Notes: generated from the letters alone by a model not told the origin. 64,000 bases of DNA from Pseudomonas sp. R84 (GCF_009834515.1 NZ_CP019426.1:1105501-1169500); one strand, 5' to 3'. Shown: positions 9,327 through 20,609, counted from the first letter of the stretch. Program-made: numbers and translations.

Positions 9327-11225
9327 ATGTCGCATGTTTCTGATTTGATCAGCGAGGACATCCTCGCCTACCTGGGCCAGCACGAACGTAAGGAACTGCT
9401 GCGCTTTTTGACCTGCGGTAACGTCGATGACGGCAAGAGCACCCTGATCGGGCGCCTGCTGCACGACTCGAAGATGATCTATGAAGATCACCTCGAAGCG
9501 ATCACCCGCGACTCGAAGAAAGTCGGCACCACCGGTGATGACATCGACCTGGCGTTGCTGGTCGACGGCTTGCAGGCCGAACGGGAGCAGGGCATCACCA
9601 TCGATGTCGCCTACCGCTATTTCTCCACCGCCAAGCGCAAATTCATCATCGCTGACACGCCCGGCCATGAGCAGTACACCCGCAACATGGCCACCGGTGC
9701 CTCCACCTGTGACCTGGCGATCATTCTGGTCGACGCGCGTTACGGCGTGCAGACCCAGACCCGTCGCCACAGCTTCATCGCCTCCCTGTTGGGGATCAAA
9801 CACATCGTCGTCGCCATCAACAAGATGGACTTGAAGGGCTTCGATGAAGGTGTGTTCGAGTCGATCAAGGCTGACTACCTGAAGTTCGCCGAAGGCTTGA
9901 AGATGAAGCCGACCAGCATGCACTTCGTGCCGATGTCTGCCCTAAAAGGCGACAACGTGGTGAACAAGTCCGAGCGCTCGCCTTGGTACAAAGGCCAGTC
10001 GTTGATGGAAATCCTCGAGACCGTGGAGGTCGCGGGCGATCGCAACTTCACCGATCTGCGTTTCCCGGTGCAGTACGTCAACCGTCCGAACCTGAACTTC
10101 CGTGGTTTCGCCGGCACGCTGGCCAGCGGCATCGTGCACAAGGGTGACGAAGTCGTGGTGCTGCCGTCGGGCAAAAGCAGCCGGGTGAAATCCATCGTCA
10201 CTTTCGAAGGTGAGCTGGAACACGCCGGTCCAGGTCAGGCCGTAACGCTGACCATGGAAGACGAAATCGACATCTCCCGTGGTGACCTGCTGGTGCATGC
10301 CGACAACGTGCCGCCGGTCACCGACAGCTTCGAAGCGATGCTGGTGTGGATGGCTGAAGAGCCGATGCTGCCGGGCAAGAAATACGACATCAAACGCGCC
10401 ACCAGTTACGTGCCGGGCTCGATTGCCAGCATCGTTAACAAGGTCGACGTGAACACGTTGGAAGAAGGCCCGGCGAGCGCGTTGCAGCTCAACGAAATCG
10501 GCAAGGTGAAGATTGCACTTGATGCGCCAATCGCCCTCGACGGTTACGAAAGCAATCGCACCACCGGCGCGTTCATCATCATCGACCGCTTGACCAACGG
10601 CACCGTTGGCGCCGGCATGATCGTCGCGCAGCCAGTGACGCATGGCACTGCCACGCACCACGGCAAACTGGCGCACGTGGCGACTGAAGAGCGTGCTCAG
10701 CGCTTCGGCCAGCAACCGGCGACCGTGCTGTTCAGCGGCCTGTCGGGCGCGGGCAAAAGTACACTGGCTTATGCGGTCGAGCGCAAGCTGTTCGACATGG
10801 GGCGTGCGGTGTTTGTGCTGGATGGCCAGAACTTGCGTCAGGACCTGAACAAAGGCCTGCCACAGGATCGCGCCGGTCGCACCGAGAATTGGCGTCGTGC
10901 CGCGCACGTCGCGCGTCAGTTCAACGAAGCAGGTCTGCTGACCCTGGCCTCGTTCGTCGCGCCAAGCGCTGAAGGGCGTGAGCAGGCGAAGGATCTGATC
11001 GGCAAGGATCGTCTGCTGACGGTCTACGTTCAGGCCTCGCCGGCCGTGTGCGCCGAGCGTGATCCGCAAGGTCTGTATGCCGCCGCTGGCGACAACATCC
11101 CGGGCGAATCCTTCCCGTACGATGTGCCGCTGAATGCCGATCTGGTGATCGACACGCAGACGCTGAGTCTGGAAGAAAGCGTCAAGCAAGTGCTGGATCT
11201 GCTGCGTCAGCGTGGCGCGATTTAA
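9327..11225 (+). CDS. cysNC: Bifunctional sulfate adenylyltransferase subunit 1 / APS kinase
   Basis: A 632-residue fusion. The N-terminal CysN part is an EF-Tu-like GTPase (P-loop GNVDDGKST at 31-39, DTPGHEQY near 111, NKMD near 165) that powers CysD. The C-terminal part is APS kinase CysC (P-loop [11 protein letters not shown] near residue 470, then [14 protein letters not shown]), which makes PAPS. The fusion channels sulfate through both activation steps. It is translated right behind cysD and ends at a strong terminator. Confidence 0.97.
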   Translation: MSHVSDLISEDILAYLGQHERKELLRFLTCGNVDDGKSTLIGRLLHDSKMIYEDHLEAITRDSKKVGTTGDDIDLALLVDGLQAEREQGITIDVAYRYFSTAKRKFIIADTPGHEQYTRNMATGASTCDLAIILVDARYGVQTQTRRHSFIASLLGIKHIVVAINKMDLKGFDEGVFESIKADYLKFAEGLKMKPTSMHFVPMSALKGDNVVNKSERSPWYKGQSLMEILETVEVAGDRNFTDLRFPVQYVNRPNLNFRGFAGTLASGIVHKGDEVVVLPSGKSSRVKSIVTFEGELEHAGPGQAVTLTMEDEIDISRGDLLVHADNVPPVTDSFEAMLVWMAEEPMLPGKKYDIKRATSYVPGSIASIVNKVDVNTLEEGPASALQLNEIGKVKIALDAPIALDGYESNRTTGAFIIIDRLTNGTVGAGMIVAQPVTHGTATHHGKLAHVATEERAQRFGQQPATVLFSGLSGAGKSTLAYAVERKLFDMGRAVFVLDGQNLRQDLNKGLPQDRAGRTENWRRAAHVARQFNEAGLLTLASFVAPSAEGREQAKDLIGKDRLLTVYVQASPAVCAERDPQGLYAAAGDNIPGESFPYDVPLNADLVIDTQTLSLEESVKQVLDLLRQRGAI

Positions 11226-11241
11226 GCATTAGCTGCCAAAT

Positions 11242-11281
11242 AAAAAGCCCGCCGATGAGTGATCATCGGCGGGCTTTTTTA
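11242..11281 (+). terminator. Rho-independent terminator of cysD-cysNC
   Basis: AAAAGCCCGCCGATGA pairs with TCATCGGCGGGCTTTT around a GTGA loop, with a T-run to 11281. The A-run on the other side makes it bidirectional. Confidence 0.93.
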
Positions 11282-11301
11282 TTGGGGCCAACTCGGTCAA
11301 T

Positions 11302-11392
11302 TGTAGGAGTGAGCCTGCTCGCGATAGCGGTGTGTCATTCAACATTGTTGGTGGCTGATCCACCGCTATCGCGAGCAGGCTCACTCCTACAG
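11302..11392. repeat. REP inverted pair, type II
   Basis: TGTAGGAGTGAGCCTGCTCG and its complement enclose about 25 unrelated bases. The extension GATAGCGGTG is also mirrored. It lies between the convergent cysNC and acyltransferase genes. Confidence 0.9.
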
Positions 11393-11396
11393 GGGG

Positions 11397-12302
11397 TTAG
11401 TGTTTGGCTGGATACTCGCGGTGCATCTGTTCGAGCAGCGCATCCTTGTCCAGCCACAGCTGGTTGATCCAGCCCTGAAACTGCAAACGATACTCGCCGT
11501 CCTGATCGTAGTTCTTGCCAATGAATTGCTGCGGAATCTTCAGCTCTTCAAAATGCACCACCACATCGCGCACATTACCGCAGAGCAAATCCCAGAACCC
11601 CGGACGCCCGGCCGGGTAGTGGATCGTCACGTTGACGATCGACTCCAGTTGCTCGCCCATCGCATCCAGAACAAACGCAATCCCGCCAGCCTTGGGCTTG
11701 AGCAGATATTTGAACGGCGATTGCTGCTGCGCATGTTTGCCTTCGGTAAACCGCGTGCCCTCGACGAAGTTGAAAATCCCCACCGGGTTATTACGAAACT
11801 TCGCGCAGGTTTTGCGCGTGGTTTCGAGGTCTTTGCCTTTCTTCTCCGGGTGCTTGGCGAGGTACGCCTTGGAGTAACGCTTCATGAACGGAAAGCCCAG
11901 CGCCCACCAGGCCAGACCGATTATCGGGACCCAGATCAGCTCCTGCTTGAGGAAGAATTTCAGCGGCTGAATCCGGCGGTTAAGCACGTATTGCAGCACC
12001 AGAATATCAACCCAGCTCTGGTGGTTGCTGGTGATCAGGTACGAGTGCTTGTAGTCGAGCCCTTGCAGACCGCTGATGTGCCAGCGCGTGCGCCGAACCA
12101 GGTTCATCCAGCCCTTGTTGTTGCTGATCCACGCTTCATGGGTGTGGCTCATCAGCCACAGTGAGGCACGCCGGGCGAGGTCGAACGGCAGCGCTTTGAT
12201 CAGCGCCACGCAGAACAGGAACGAGCACAGCAGGATGGTGTTGAGGGCCAACAGCAGCGAGGCGATCACGCCGCGCACGGGTGCAGGTAGAAAATCCAGC
12301 AT
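11397..12302 (-). CDS. 1-acylglycerol-3-phosphate acyltransferase-like protein (PlsC/YihG family)
   Basis: A 301-residue inner-membrane acyltransferase. An N-terminal hydrophobic segment (about 9-35) precedes the catalytic NHQSWVD motif (His94, Asp99) and the acceptor-binding EGTRF at 181-185. These are the PlsC family hallmarks. The long C-terminal part and the WHISGLQGLDYKHSYLITSNHQSW stretch (given here only as landmarks: YLITSNHQSW) resemble E. coli YihG. It would place acyl chains on lysophosphatidic acid. The start directly abuts the pta stop, so it is co-transcribed with pta. Confidence 0.88.
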   Translation of the reverse strand: MLDFLPAPVRGVIASLLLALNTILLCSFLFCVALIKALPFDLARRASLWLMSHTHEAWISNNKGWMNLVRRTRWHISGLQGLDYKHSYLITSNHQSWVDILVLQYVLNRRIQPLKFFLKQELIWVPIIGLAWWALGFPFMKRYSKAYLAKHPEKKGKDLETTRKTCAKFRNNPVGIFNFVEGTRFTEGKHAQQQSPFKYLLKPKAGGIAFVLDAMGEQLESIVNVTIHYPAGRPGFWDLLCGNVRDVVVHFEELKIPQQFIGKNYDQDGEYRLQFQGWINQLWLDKDALLEQMHREYPAKH

Positions 12303-14402
12303 TTACACATCCATAGGTCGGTTGGCGGCTTGAATCGCGGTGAGGGCGATGGTGTAGACGATGTCATCGACTTGCGCGCCGCGCGGCAAGTCATTGACCG
12401 GTTTGCGCAGGCCTTGCAGCATCGGCCCGAGGCTGACGCAATCGGCGCTGCGCTGCACGGCTTTGTGCGTGGTGTTGCCGGTGTTCAGATCCGGGAACAC
12501 AAACACGGTGGCACGACCGGCGACCTGACTGTTTGGCGCCAGTTGCCGGGCGACGTCTGCGTTGGCAGCGGCGTCGTATTGCAACGGGCCGTCGATCAGC
12601 AGCGAATGCTGTTGTTCGTGGGCGAGGAGGGTGGCCTCGCGGACTTTTTCGACTTCTTCACCGGTGGCAGATTCGCCGCTGGAATAACTGATCATCGCTA
12701 CGCGCGGAGTGATACCGAACGCGGCGGCCGAGTCGGCGCTTTGCAGCGCGATTTCGGCAAGTTCGGTGGCACTCGGATGCGGGTTCATCACGCAGTCGCC
12801 ATAGACCAGCACTTCTTCCGGGAACAGCATGAAGAACACCGACGACACCAGCGTACAGCCCGGCGCGGTCTTGATCAGTTGCAGGGCTGGACGGATAGTG
12901 TTGGCGGTGGTGTTGATCACACCCGAGACCAACCCGTCGACTTCATCCAGCGCAAGCATCATGGTGCCGATCACCACGGTGTCTTCCAGTTGCTGCTCGG
13001 CCATCGGTGCATTGAGGCTTTTGGTCTTGCGCAGGGCGACCATCGGCTCCACGTAGCGCTCGCGGATCAGATCCGGATCAAGAATCTCCAGGCCCGGCGG
13101 CAACACGATGCCTTGGGCGCGAGCGACCGCTTCGACGTCTTCCGGTTTGGCCAGCAATACGCAACGGGCGATCCCGCGTTCCTGACAGATCGCCGCCGCT
13201 TGCACAGTGAACGGTTCGCTGCCTTCGGGCAGGACGATGCGCTTGTTGGCGGCTTGGGCGCGCTGAATCAATTGATAGCGGAACACCGCCGGCGACAGGC
13301 GCATCTCCCGTGGCGTGCCGCAGCGCTGGTGCAGCCACTTGGCATCGAGATGGCTGGCGACGAAATCGGTGATGATCTCCGCTCGCTCGCGGTCATCGAT
13401 GGGGATTTCCTTGTTCAGACCGTTCAGCAGGTTGGCGGTGTCGTAAGAGCCTGTGCTCACCGACAACACTGGCAAACCGGCCTGTAAGGCGCCCCGGCAC
13501 AGATCCATGATGCGCGGATCGGGCAGCGTGTCGCTGGTCAGCAACAGACCGGCCAGCGGCACGCCGTTGATCGCGGCGAGGCTGACGGCGAGGATGATGT
13601 CGTCGCGATCACCCGGCGTCACCACCAGCACGCCGGGTTTGAGCAGCTCGACGGTGTTGCGCATGGTCCGTGCGCAAATGATGATTTTGGTCATGCGCCG
13701 GGTTTCGTAGTCACCGGCATTGAGCACTTGCGCGCCCATCAGGTCGGCGACGTCGCGGGTGCGTGGTGCGTTGAGTTCGGGTTGGAACGGGATGCAACCG
13801 AGCAAGCGGAAATCACCGCTGCGCAGCAACGGCGAATGCTCTTTCAGACGCGTGGCGAAGGCGTCCATGCTCTCGTCGGTCTTGACCTTGTTGAGGATCA
13901 CGCCGAGGACTTTCGGGTCTTTCGGCCCGCCGAACAATTGCGCCTGCAACTCGACGCGGCCAGACAGCTCGGCGAGCACTTCGTTTTCCGGCGCCGAGAC
14001 CAGAATCACCTCGGCATCGAGGCTCTTGGCCAGGTGCAGGTTGACCCGCGCGGCGTAGCTGGCGCTGCGAGTCGGCACCATGCCTTCGACAACCAGCACG
14101 TCTTTGCCGATGGCGGCTTGCTGATAGAGGGCGATGATTTCTTCGAGCAGCTCATCGAGCTGACCGTCGCCGAGCATCCGCTCGACGTGGGCCAGACCCA
14201 ACGGTTGTGGCGGTTTCAAGCCGTGAGTGCGCGACACCAGTTCGGTGGAACGCTCAGGGCCGGTGTCGCCCGGATGCGGCTGCGCGATCGGCTTGAAGAA
14301 GCCGACTTTCAGCCCGGCGCGCTCAAGCGTGCGTACCAGCCCGAGGCTGATGGAGGTCAGACCCACGCCAAAATCGGTGGGGGCGATAAAAAAAGTTTGC
14401 AT
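12303..14402 (-). CDS. pta: Phosphate acetyltransferase (long form)
   Basis: Pta interconverts acetyl-CoA and acetyl phosphate. At 699 residues it is the long proteobacterial form: an N-terminal dethiobiotin-synthetase-like P-loop domain (starting FFIAPTDFGVGLTS), a central DRTGG domain (about 230-340), and the C-terminal PTA/PTB catalytic domain (from about 375, with RIVLPEGSEPFTV, SSVFFMLFPEEVLVYGDC, NTGNTTHKAVQRSA). The AGAGAATTCGC before ATG is a fair ribosome-binding site. The acetate kinase gene ackA, often next to pta, is not seen on either side. Confidence 0.97.
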   Translation of the reverse strand: MQTFFIAPTDFGVGLTSISLGLVRTLERAGLKVGFFKPIAQPHPGDTGPERSTELVSRTHGLKPPQPLGLAHVERMLGDGQLDELLEEIIALYQQAAIGKDVLVVEGMVPTRSASYAARVNLHLAKSLDAEVILVSAPENEVLAELSGRVELQAQLFGGPKDPKVLGVILNKVKTDESMDAFATRLKEHSPLLRSGDFRLLGCIPFQPELNAPRTRDVADLMGAQVLNAGDYETRRMTKIIICARTMRNTVELLKPGVLVVTPGDRDDIILAVSLAAINGVPLAGLLLTSDTLPDPRIMDLCRGALQAGLPVLSVSTGSYDTANLLNGLNKEIPIDDRERAEIITDFVASHLDAKWLHQRCGTPREMRLSPAVFRYQLIQRAQAANKRIVLPEGSEPFTVQAAAICQERGIARCVLLAKPEDVEAVARAQGIVLPPGLEILDPDLIRERYVEPMVALRKTKSLNAPMAEQQLEDTVVIGTMMLALDEVDGLVSGVINTTANTIRPALQLIKTAPGCTLVSSVFFMLFPEEVLVYGDCVMNPHPSATELAEIALQSADSAAAFGITPRVAMISYSSGESATGEEVEKVREATLLAHEQQHSLLIDGPLQYDAAANADVARQLAPNSQVAGRATVFVFPDLNTGNTTHKAVQRSADCVSLGPMLQGLRKPVNDLPRGAQVDDIVYTIALTAIQAANRPMDV

Positions 14403-14462
14403 GCGAATTCTCTAAAGTTGCATGGCAATGGCGATCATCTATCTCTGACAATCTGCCGAAAT

Positions 14463-14789
14463 TCAGTCGCCAAGGTTAGCGCTAACCGAGCCTTGTGCGC
14501 ACCAACCGCAGGCAAAGGGTTGGCCTATTTTTTCAATACGTTGCGCTGGGTCCAGCACCCAGGCGCGCGATTGCCATGGCGGCTGGTGGCGCAGGTGCTG
14601 GGTGTGACCACAGGAAAGCTCGGCCACCCAATGGCCTTCCTCGTCTTGATGGAAGCCTGCGATCGTCGAAACCCGTTTGTCCGGGTTGTGTTCGCTTTCG
14701 CGCGTTTGCTTCGCTAAACTTGGCCTTTCTATATTCTTCTGCAAAAGGTCTCGCCCCATGCTGATCGCCGCCAATAAGGCTGTCTCCAT
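14463..14789 (-). CDS. DUF3565 small protein
   Basis: Up to 108 residues. The conserved part starts near residue 40: ISTIAGF-like 'STIAGFHQDEEGHWVAELSC', then GHTQHLRHQPPW and a C-terminal CGWC. The Cys-Gly-His and CGWC pairs suggest a bound metal such as zinc. Function is unknown. The N-terminal end is uncertain: the ATG at 14789 and another at 14759 both overlap the divergent slyD start, and a TTG at about 14744 would avoid much of it. It lies between pta and slyD. Confidence 0.7.
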   Translation of the reverse strand: METALLAAISMGRDLLQKNIERPSLAKQTRESEHNPDKRVSTIAGFHQDEEGHWVAELSCGHTQHLRHQPPWQSRAWVLDPAQRIEKIGQPFACGWCAQGSVSANLGD

Positions 14790-15243
14790 CGACTATACCC
14801 TGACCAACGACGCTGGTGAGGTCATCGACAGCTCCGCCGGCGGCGCTCCGCTGGTCTACCTGCAAGGCGCAGGCAACATCATCCCGGGCCTGGAAAAAGC
14901 TCTGGAAGGCAAAGCTGTTGGTGACGAGCTGGAAGTTTCCGTTGAGCCGGAAGACGCTTACGGCGAATACGCCGCTGAGCTGGTCAGCACCCTGAGCCGC
15001 AGCATGTTCGAAGGCGTTGACGAGCTGGAAGTCGGCATGCAGTTCCACGCTTCGGCGCCGGACGGCCAAATGCAAATCGTCACCATCCGTGACCTCGACG
15101 GCGACGACGTGACAGTCGACGGCAACCACCCACTGGCCGGTCAGCGCCTGAACTTCAAAGTGAAGATCGTTGATATCCGTGAAGCCAGCCAGGAAGAAAT
15201 CGCTCATGGTCACGTCCATGGCGAAGGTGGCCATCACCACTGA
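14758..15243 (+). CDS. slyD: FKBP-type peptidyl-prolyl cis-trans isomerase, SlyD-like
   Basis: A 161-residue SlyD-type chaperone/isomerase. It begins MLIAANKAVSIDYTL, has the FKBP half-sites GAGNIIPGLEKAL and VEPEDAYGEY, an insert-in-flap domain, and ends in a short His-rich tail (HGHVHGEGGHHH) that can bind nickel or other metals. A longer open frame upstream is possible, but the ATG at 14758 with AAAAGGTCTCGCCCC gives the family N-terminus. It is followed by a terminator and then the glutathione peroxidase gene. Confidence 0.95.
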   Translation: MLIAANKAVSIDYTLTNDAGEVIDSSAGGAPLVYLQGAGNIIPGLEKALEGKAVGDELEVSVEPEDAYGEYAAELVSTLSRSMFEGVDELEVGMQFHASAPDGQMQIVTIRDLDGDDVTVDGNHPLAGQRLNFKVKIVDIREASQEEIAHGHVHGEGGHHH

Positions 15244-15272
15244 TTTTCTGCGCTAAGCTTCGAGTACTGGAG

Positions 15273-15294
15273 AGGCGCCTGCGGGCGCCTTTTT
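15273..15294 (+). terminator. Rho-independent terminator after slyD
   Basis: AGGCGCC / GGCGCCT with loop TGCG, followed by TTTT. Confidence 0.85.
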
Positions 15295-15366
15295 AGTCCG
15301 CGGCTGTCCTTGGTGGCCTCGCCAAGTGGCTGTTTCGAGTAGAACATCGGAATCCTGGAGTTCGTC

Positions 15367-15849
15367 ATGAGTGCTTTTCACGACCTTAAGTTGACAGCCC
15401 TGGATGGTCAGGAGCTACCGCTGGCGCCGTTCAAGGGCCAAGTCGTGCTGGTGGTCAACGTCGCCTCCAAGTGCGGCTTGACCACACAGTACGCGGCGCT
15501 GGAAATCCTCCATCAGCAATTCAAAGGCAAAGGCTTCAGTGTGCTGGGCCTGCCGTGCAACCAGTTTGCCGGCCAGGAACCTGGCTCTGAAAAGGAAATT
15601 CAGGAGTTCTGCAGCCTTAACTATGGTGTGACGTTTCCGTTGTCGAGCAAGCTCGAAGTCAACGGCCACGAACGGCATCAGCTCTACCGCTTGCTGGCGG
15701 GCGAGGGCGCGGAGTTTCCCGGTGACATCACCTGGAATTTCGAGAAATTCCTGCTCGGCAAGGATGGTCGGGTGCTGGCGCGGTTCTCGCCGCGCACGGC
15801 GCCGGATGATCCGAGCATTGTTCATGCGATTGAAAAAGCGCTGAGCTGA
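15367..15849 (+). CDS. Glutathione peroxidase (Cys type)
   Basis: A 160-residue thioredoxin-fold peroxidase that reduces hydroperoxides. The peroxidatic residue is Cys36 in NVASKCGLTTQ, where animal enzymes may have selenocysteine. The partner residues Gln (LPCNQFAGQEPG) and Trp (TWNFEKFL) are present, as is a further Cys in EFCSLNYGVTFPL, suggesting a thioredoxin-linked 2-Cys cycle as in most bacterial members. The ATG has TCCTGGAGTTCGTC before it. Confidence 0.94.
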   Translation: MSAFHDLKLTALDGQELPLAPFKGQVVLVVNVASKCGLTTQYAALEILHQQFKGKGFSVLGLPCNQFAGQEPGSEKEIQEFCSLNYGVTFPLSSKLEVNGHERHQLYRLLAGEGAEFPGDITWNFEKFLLGKDGRVLARFSPRTAPDDPSIVHAIEKALS

Positions 15850-15857
15850 AACAGCAA

Positions 15858-15945
15858 GATCAAAAGATCGCAGCCTTCGGCAGCTCCTACAGGTGACCTC
15901 AAAACCCCATGTAGGAGCTGCCGAAGGCTGCGATCTTTTGCTTTG
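15858..15945. repeat. REP inverted pair, type I
   Basis: GATCGCAGCCTTCGGCAGCT and its complement, around about 18 bases. The pair is extended by mirrored CAAAAGATC arms. Confidence 0.9.
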
Positions 15946-16044
15946 CGTCTTTTAATCCTTAATCACCCAAATCAATAGTGCTGTTCAAAGGGTTCGCGCC
16001 TCCATATTATCGCCGTCATAAAGCCTTCTCTGTGGAGCCCTTCG

Positions 16045-17148
16045 ATGCCCGTTCAAGCCTTGTTCAAACCGTTCCACCTCGGTGCCCTCGAACTGCCGAC
16101 CCGTGTGGTCATGGCGCCAATGACCCGTTCGTTTTCCCCGGGTGGCGTGCCGAATTCGAAAGTCATCGAGTACTACCGCCGTCGCGCAGCAGCCGGGGTT
16201 GGCCTGATCATCACCGAAGGCACCACCGTCGGTCACGTTGCCTCCAACGGTTACCCGAACGTGCCGCAATTCTTTGGTGAAGCACCGTTGGCCGGCTGGA
16301 AGAAAGTCGTCGACGCTGTTCACGCTGAAGGCGGCAAGATCGTTCCGCAACTCTGGCATGTCGGCAGCGTGCGCCGCATCGGCACCGAGCCGGACGCCAG
16401 CGTGCCGGCTTACGGCCCGTCGGAAAAACTCAAGGACGGTCAGGTCGTGGTGCACGGCATGACCCAACAGGACATCAAGGATGTAATCGCCGCATTCGCC
16501 CAAGCCGCCAAGGATGCACAAAGCATCGGCATGGACGGCGTGGAAATCCACGGCGCGCACGGTTACCTGATCGACCAGTTCTTCTGGGAAGGCAGCAACC
16601 AGCGCACCGATGAATACGGCGGCAGCCTGGCCAACCGTTCGCGCTTTGCCATCGAACTGATTCAAGCAGTACGTGCAGCGGTCGGTGAAGGCTTCCCGAT
16701 CATCTTCCGTTTCTCGCAGTGGAAACAGCAGGATTACACCGCTCGTCTGGTGCAAACCCCAGAAGCGCTGGGCGAATTCCTCAAGCCGTTGTCCGACGCT
16801 GGCGTGGATATTTTCCATTGCTCGACGCGGCGTTTCTGGGAGCCTGAGTTTGACGGCTCCGAGCTGAACCTCGCGGGCTGGACGCGCAAACTCACCGGCA
16901 AGCCGACCATCACCGTCGGCAGCGTGGGTCTCGATGGCGAGTTCCTGCAGTTCATGGTCAACACCGACAAGGTCGCGCAACCGGCCAGTCTGGAGAACCT
17001 GCTGGAGCGCCTGAACAAGGAGGAATTCGATCTGGTGGCGGTGGGCCGTGCACTGCTGGTCGATCCGGACTGGGCACAGAAAGTCCGCGAAGGGCGTGAG
17101 CAGGATATCTTGCCGTTCAGCCGTGAGGCGTTGATGACGCTGGTTTAA
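16045..17148 (+). CDS. NADH:flavin oxidoreductase (old yellow enzyme family)
   Basis: A 367-residue FMN TIM-barrel ene-reductase, the type that reduces activated C=C bonds or nitro groups with NAD(P)H. The N-terminus (LFKPFHLGALELPTRVVMAP MT) is the FMN-binding start of the family. The substrate-binding His pair is in EIHGAHGYLIDQF near residues 169-172, followed by RTDEYGGSLANRSRF and VGRALLVDPDW. The natural substrate cannot be told from sequence. It stands alone between REP pairs, after gpx, as in other Pseudomonas. Confidence 0.94.
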   Translation: MPVQALFKPFHLGALELPTRVVMAPMTRSFSPGGVPNSKVIEYYRRRAAAGVGLIITEGTTVGHVASNGYPNVPQFFGEAPLAGWKKVVDAVHAEGGKIVPQLWHVGSVRRIGTEPDASVPAYGPSEKLKDGQVVVHGMTQQDIKDVIAAFAQAAKDAQSIGMDGVEIHGAHGYLIDQFFWEGSNQRTDEYGGSLANRSRFAIELIQAVRAAVGEGFPIIFRFSQWKQQDYTARLVQTPEALGEFLKPLSDAGVDIFHCSTRRFWEPEFDGSELNLAGWTRKLTGKPTITVGSVGLDGEFLQFMVNTDKVAQPASLENLLERLNKEEFDLVAVGRALLVDPDWAQKVREGREQDILPFSREALMTLV

Positions 17149-17167
17149 TCAGCGGTTGTACTGACGC

Positions 17168-17240
17168 CATCGCGAGCAGGCTCACTCCTACAATTGGAAT
17201 GCATTCCACCTGTAGGAGTGAGCCTGCTCGCGATAGCGGT
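17168..17240. repeat. REP inverted pair, type II
   Basis: ATCGCGAGCAGGCTCACTCC and its complement GTAGGAGTGAGCCTGCTCG, enclosing about 18 bases between two convergent genes. Confidence 0.9.
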
Positions 17241-17257
17241 CTCCAAGTCGTCTGGAT

Positions 17258-18433
17258 TCAAGGCAATGTCTGCGCATTCGGCACCACTTGCTCACCCACA
17301 CAAGCCCCGCGCAAATGCTTTTCAAACTGCTCGATAACCGCCGGCCAGCCCTGGCGACTCGCATGCTGCCGTGCATTCAAACGCACGCAACGCAACGTCT
17401 CATCCTCCTCCAGCAACCACGCCGCCGCCTCGCAGAACGCCTGCTCATCACCCGGCATCGCCAGCACGCCGTTGTAGCCGTGGCGAATATGCTGCGCCGC
17501 TGCAGCTTGATCGTAAGCCACCACACCCAGCCCCGAGGCAAGCGCTTCCAGCACCACGTTGCCGAAGGTTTCCGTCAGGCTCGGAAACAGAAACAGATCC
17601 CCGGACGCATAGTGCGCCGCCAACGCTTCACCGCGCTGCGCACCGCAGAAAACCGCCCCGGGCAAATCCTTTTCCAGCGCCAGCCGTTGCGGCCCGTCGC
17701 CGACCACGATCAGTTTCAGATTACGCTGTGGATAAGTGTCACGCAGATTTTCGAAGCAGCGTTTGAGCAGGCCAAGGTTCTTCTCCGGCGCGAGTCGTCC
17801 TACGTGAATAACCGCAATGTCCTGCTCGGACACGCCCCACTGCTCACGCAAGGCATTCAGCCGTTTGCTCGGATGAAACAACTGGCTGTCGACACCGCGG
17901 GACAACAGCGCCAATCGTTCGAAATGCCGCCGCTCCAGTTCCAGGCGCTGGCTGACACTGGGCACCAACGTCAGCGCCGAGCGATTGTGAAACCAGCGCA
18001 GATAATGCGTGAGCATCCGCGTCAGCAGACCGAGGCCGTACTGACTGGTGTATTGCTGAAAGTTGGTGTGAAACCCGCTGACCACCGAAATGCCCAGACG
18101 CCGCGCCGCACGCAGGGCTGATAACCCGAGCGGTCCTTCCGTGGCGATATACAGCACATCGGGACGCTGATGCTTCCAGCGCCGCAGCAGTTTGTGCATC
18201 GACGACTGACCCCATTGCAGCCCCGGGTACCCCGGCAGCGGCCAGCCCCGACACAACAGCAACGCGTCATCTTCGCTGCGCTGCGGATCGCCGGCCTGAC
18301 GCGGGCGTACCAGTTCAACCTGATGCCCACGCGCGCGCAGTCCATCGCACAAGCGGCCAAGCGTATTGGCCACGCCGTTGATTTCCGGTGGGAAGGTTTC
18401 GCTGATCAGGGTGATATGTAGAGCTGTCGTCAT
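17258..18433 (-). CDS. Glycosyltransferase family 4 (GT-B) protein
   Basis: About 391 residues. The N-terminal acceptor domain begins LHITLISETFPPEINGVANT, close to GDP-mannose-dependent alpha-mannosyltransferases such as MgtA/PimB-like enzymes. The donor domain has HVGRLAPEKNLGLL and the EX7E motif in LTETFGNVVLEALASG. It acts in the cytoplasm on a sugar acceptor not identifiable here. The ATG at 18433 gives the family N-terminus; another ATG at 18457 adds eight residues and neither has a strong ribosome-binding site. Confidence 0.9.
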   Translation of the reverse strand: MTTALHITLISETFPPEINGVANTLGRLCDGLRARGHQVELVRPRQAGDPQRSEDDALLLCRGWPLPGYPGLQWGQSSMHKLLRRWKHQRPDVLYIATEGPLGLSALRAARRLGISVVSGFHTNFQQYTSQYGLGLLTRMLTHYLRWFHNRSALTLVPSVSQRLELERRHFERLALLSRGVDSQLFHPSKRLNALREQWGVSEQDIAVIHVGRLAPEKNLGLLKRCFENLRDTYPQRNLKLIVVGDGPQRLALEKDLPGAVFCGAQRGEALAAHYASGDLFLFPSLTETFGNVVLEALASGLGVVAYDQAAAAQHIRHGYNGVLAMPGDEQAFCEAAAWLLEEDETLRCVRLNARQHASRQGWPAVIEQFEKHLRGACVGEQVVPNAQTLP

Positions 18434-18510
18434 GGCCTCAGTGTCGGCTGAGGCCATGTCGTGCTTGTGACGTTCGGATGATGGATTTGTGACGCGCGGT
18501 TGGTCAGCGC

Positions 18511-19263
18511 TTAGCGCTGCGTTACCAGGTTCTCGGCCCCACGCTCACGCACCCAGAACAACGTCGCCCCGGCCACCGCCGCCGGCATCATCAGGATGTT
18601 GACCACCGGAATCAGCAGCACCAGATAGACGATTGCGCCAAAACTCATGCTCTGCCAGCGCTTCTCGCGCAGCCAGGCGAGCATTTCGTTCCAGCCCAGT
18701 TTGTGGTTGTCCGCCGGGTAGTCGATGTACTGGATCGCCATCATCCACACGCCGAACAACAACCACAGCGGTGCGGCAATGATGTTCACCACAGGGATGA
18801 ACGAGAGGATGAACAGGCCGATGGCGCGCGGCAGGAAGTAGCCCAGTTTGCGCATTTCCCGGGCGAGGGTGCGCGGGACCATGGCGATCAGTTCGCCCCA
18901 GCTGAACGCCGGGAAGTCATCAGTGCCACGCACCACCACTTCGACTTTTTCCGCGAGAAAACCGTTGAACGGCGCGGCGATCACGTTGGCGAGCATGGTG
19001 AAGGTGAAGAACACCATCAACGCCACCAGCACGACGAATAAGGGCCAGAGGATGTAGCTGAGGAAACTCAGCCATTCGGGCAGCGACGGCATCAGCGTAT
19101 CGACCCACAGGCTGAACTGGTGGCCGGCCAGATAGATCAATCCGACGAACAGCACCAGGTTGATCGCCAGCGGCAGCAATACGAACAGGCGCAGGCCGGG
19201 GCTGAGGACCAGTTTCAGGCCTTCGCGCAGGTATTGCGGGCCGGACAGAACGGGGGCGGGCAT
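18511..19263 (-). CDS. cysZ: Sulfate transporter CysZ
   Basis: A 250-residue inner-membrane protein with about four hydrophobic segments. It begins [27 protein letters not shown] (landmark [16 protein letters not shown]), the CysZ N-terminus, and has the [10 protein letters not shown] and [27 protein letters not shown] regions typical of the family (landmark [12 protein letters not shown]). CysZ brings sulfate into the cell for cysteine synthesis, complementing the cysD-cysNC genes about 8 kb away. It is divergent from trxB. Confidence 0.93.
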   Translation of the reverse strand: MPAPVLSGPQYLREGLKLVLSPGLRLFVLLPLAINLVLFVGLIYLAGHQFSLWVDTLMPSLPEWLSFLSYILWPLFVVLVALMVFFTFTMLANVIAAPFNGFLAEKVEVVVRGTDDFPAFSWGELIAMVPRTLAREMRKLGYFLPRAIGLFILSFIPVVNIIAAPLWLLFGVWMMAIQYIDYPADNHKLGWNEMLAWLREKRWQSMSFGAIVYLVLLIPVVNILMMPAAVAGATLFWVRERGAENLVTQR

Positions 19264-20537
<1,274 letters not shown>

Positions 20538-20549
20538 GATCGCAGGCAT

Positions 20550-20577
20550 AAAAAAACCGGCTTCGGCCGGTTTTTTT
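20550..20577 (+). terminator. Rho-independent terminator of trxB
   Basis: AAAAACCGGC-TTCG-GCCGG followed by TTTTTTT. Confidence 0.95.
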
Positions 20578-20609
20578 GTGCCCGTTATTCCTGCTCCAAC
20601 GCAATTCAT

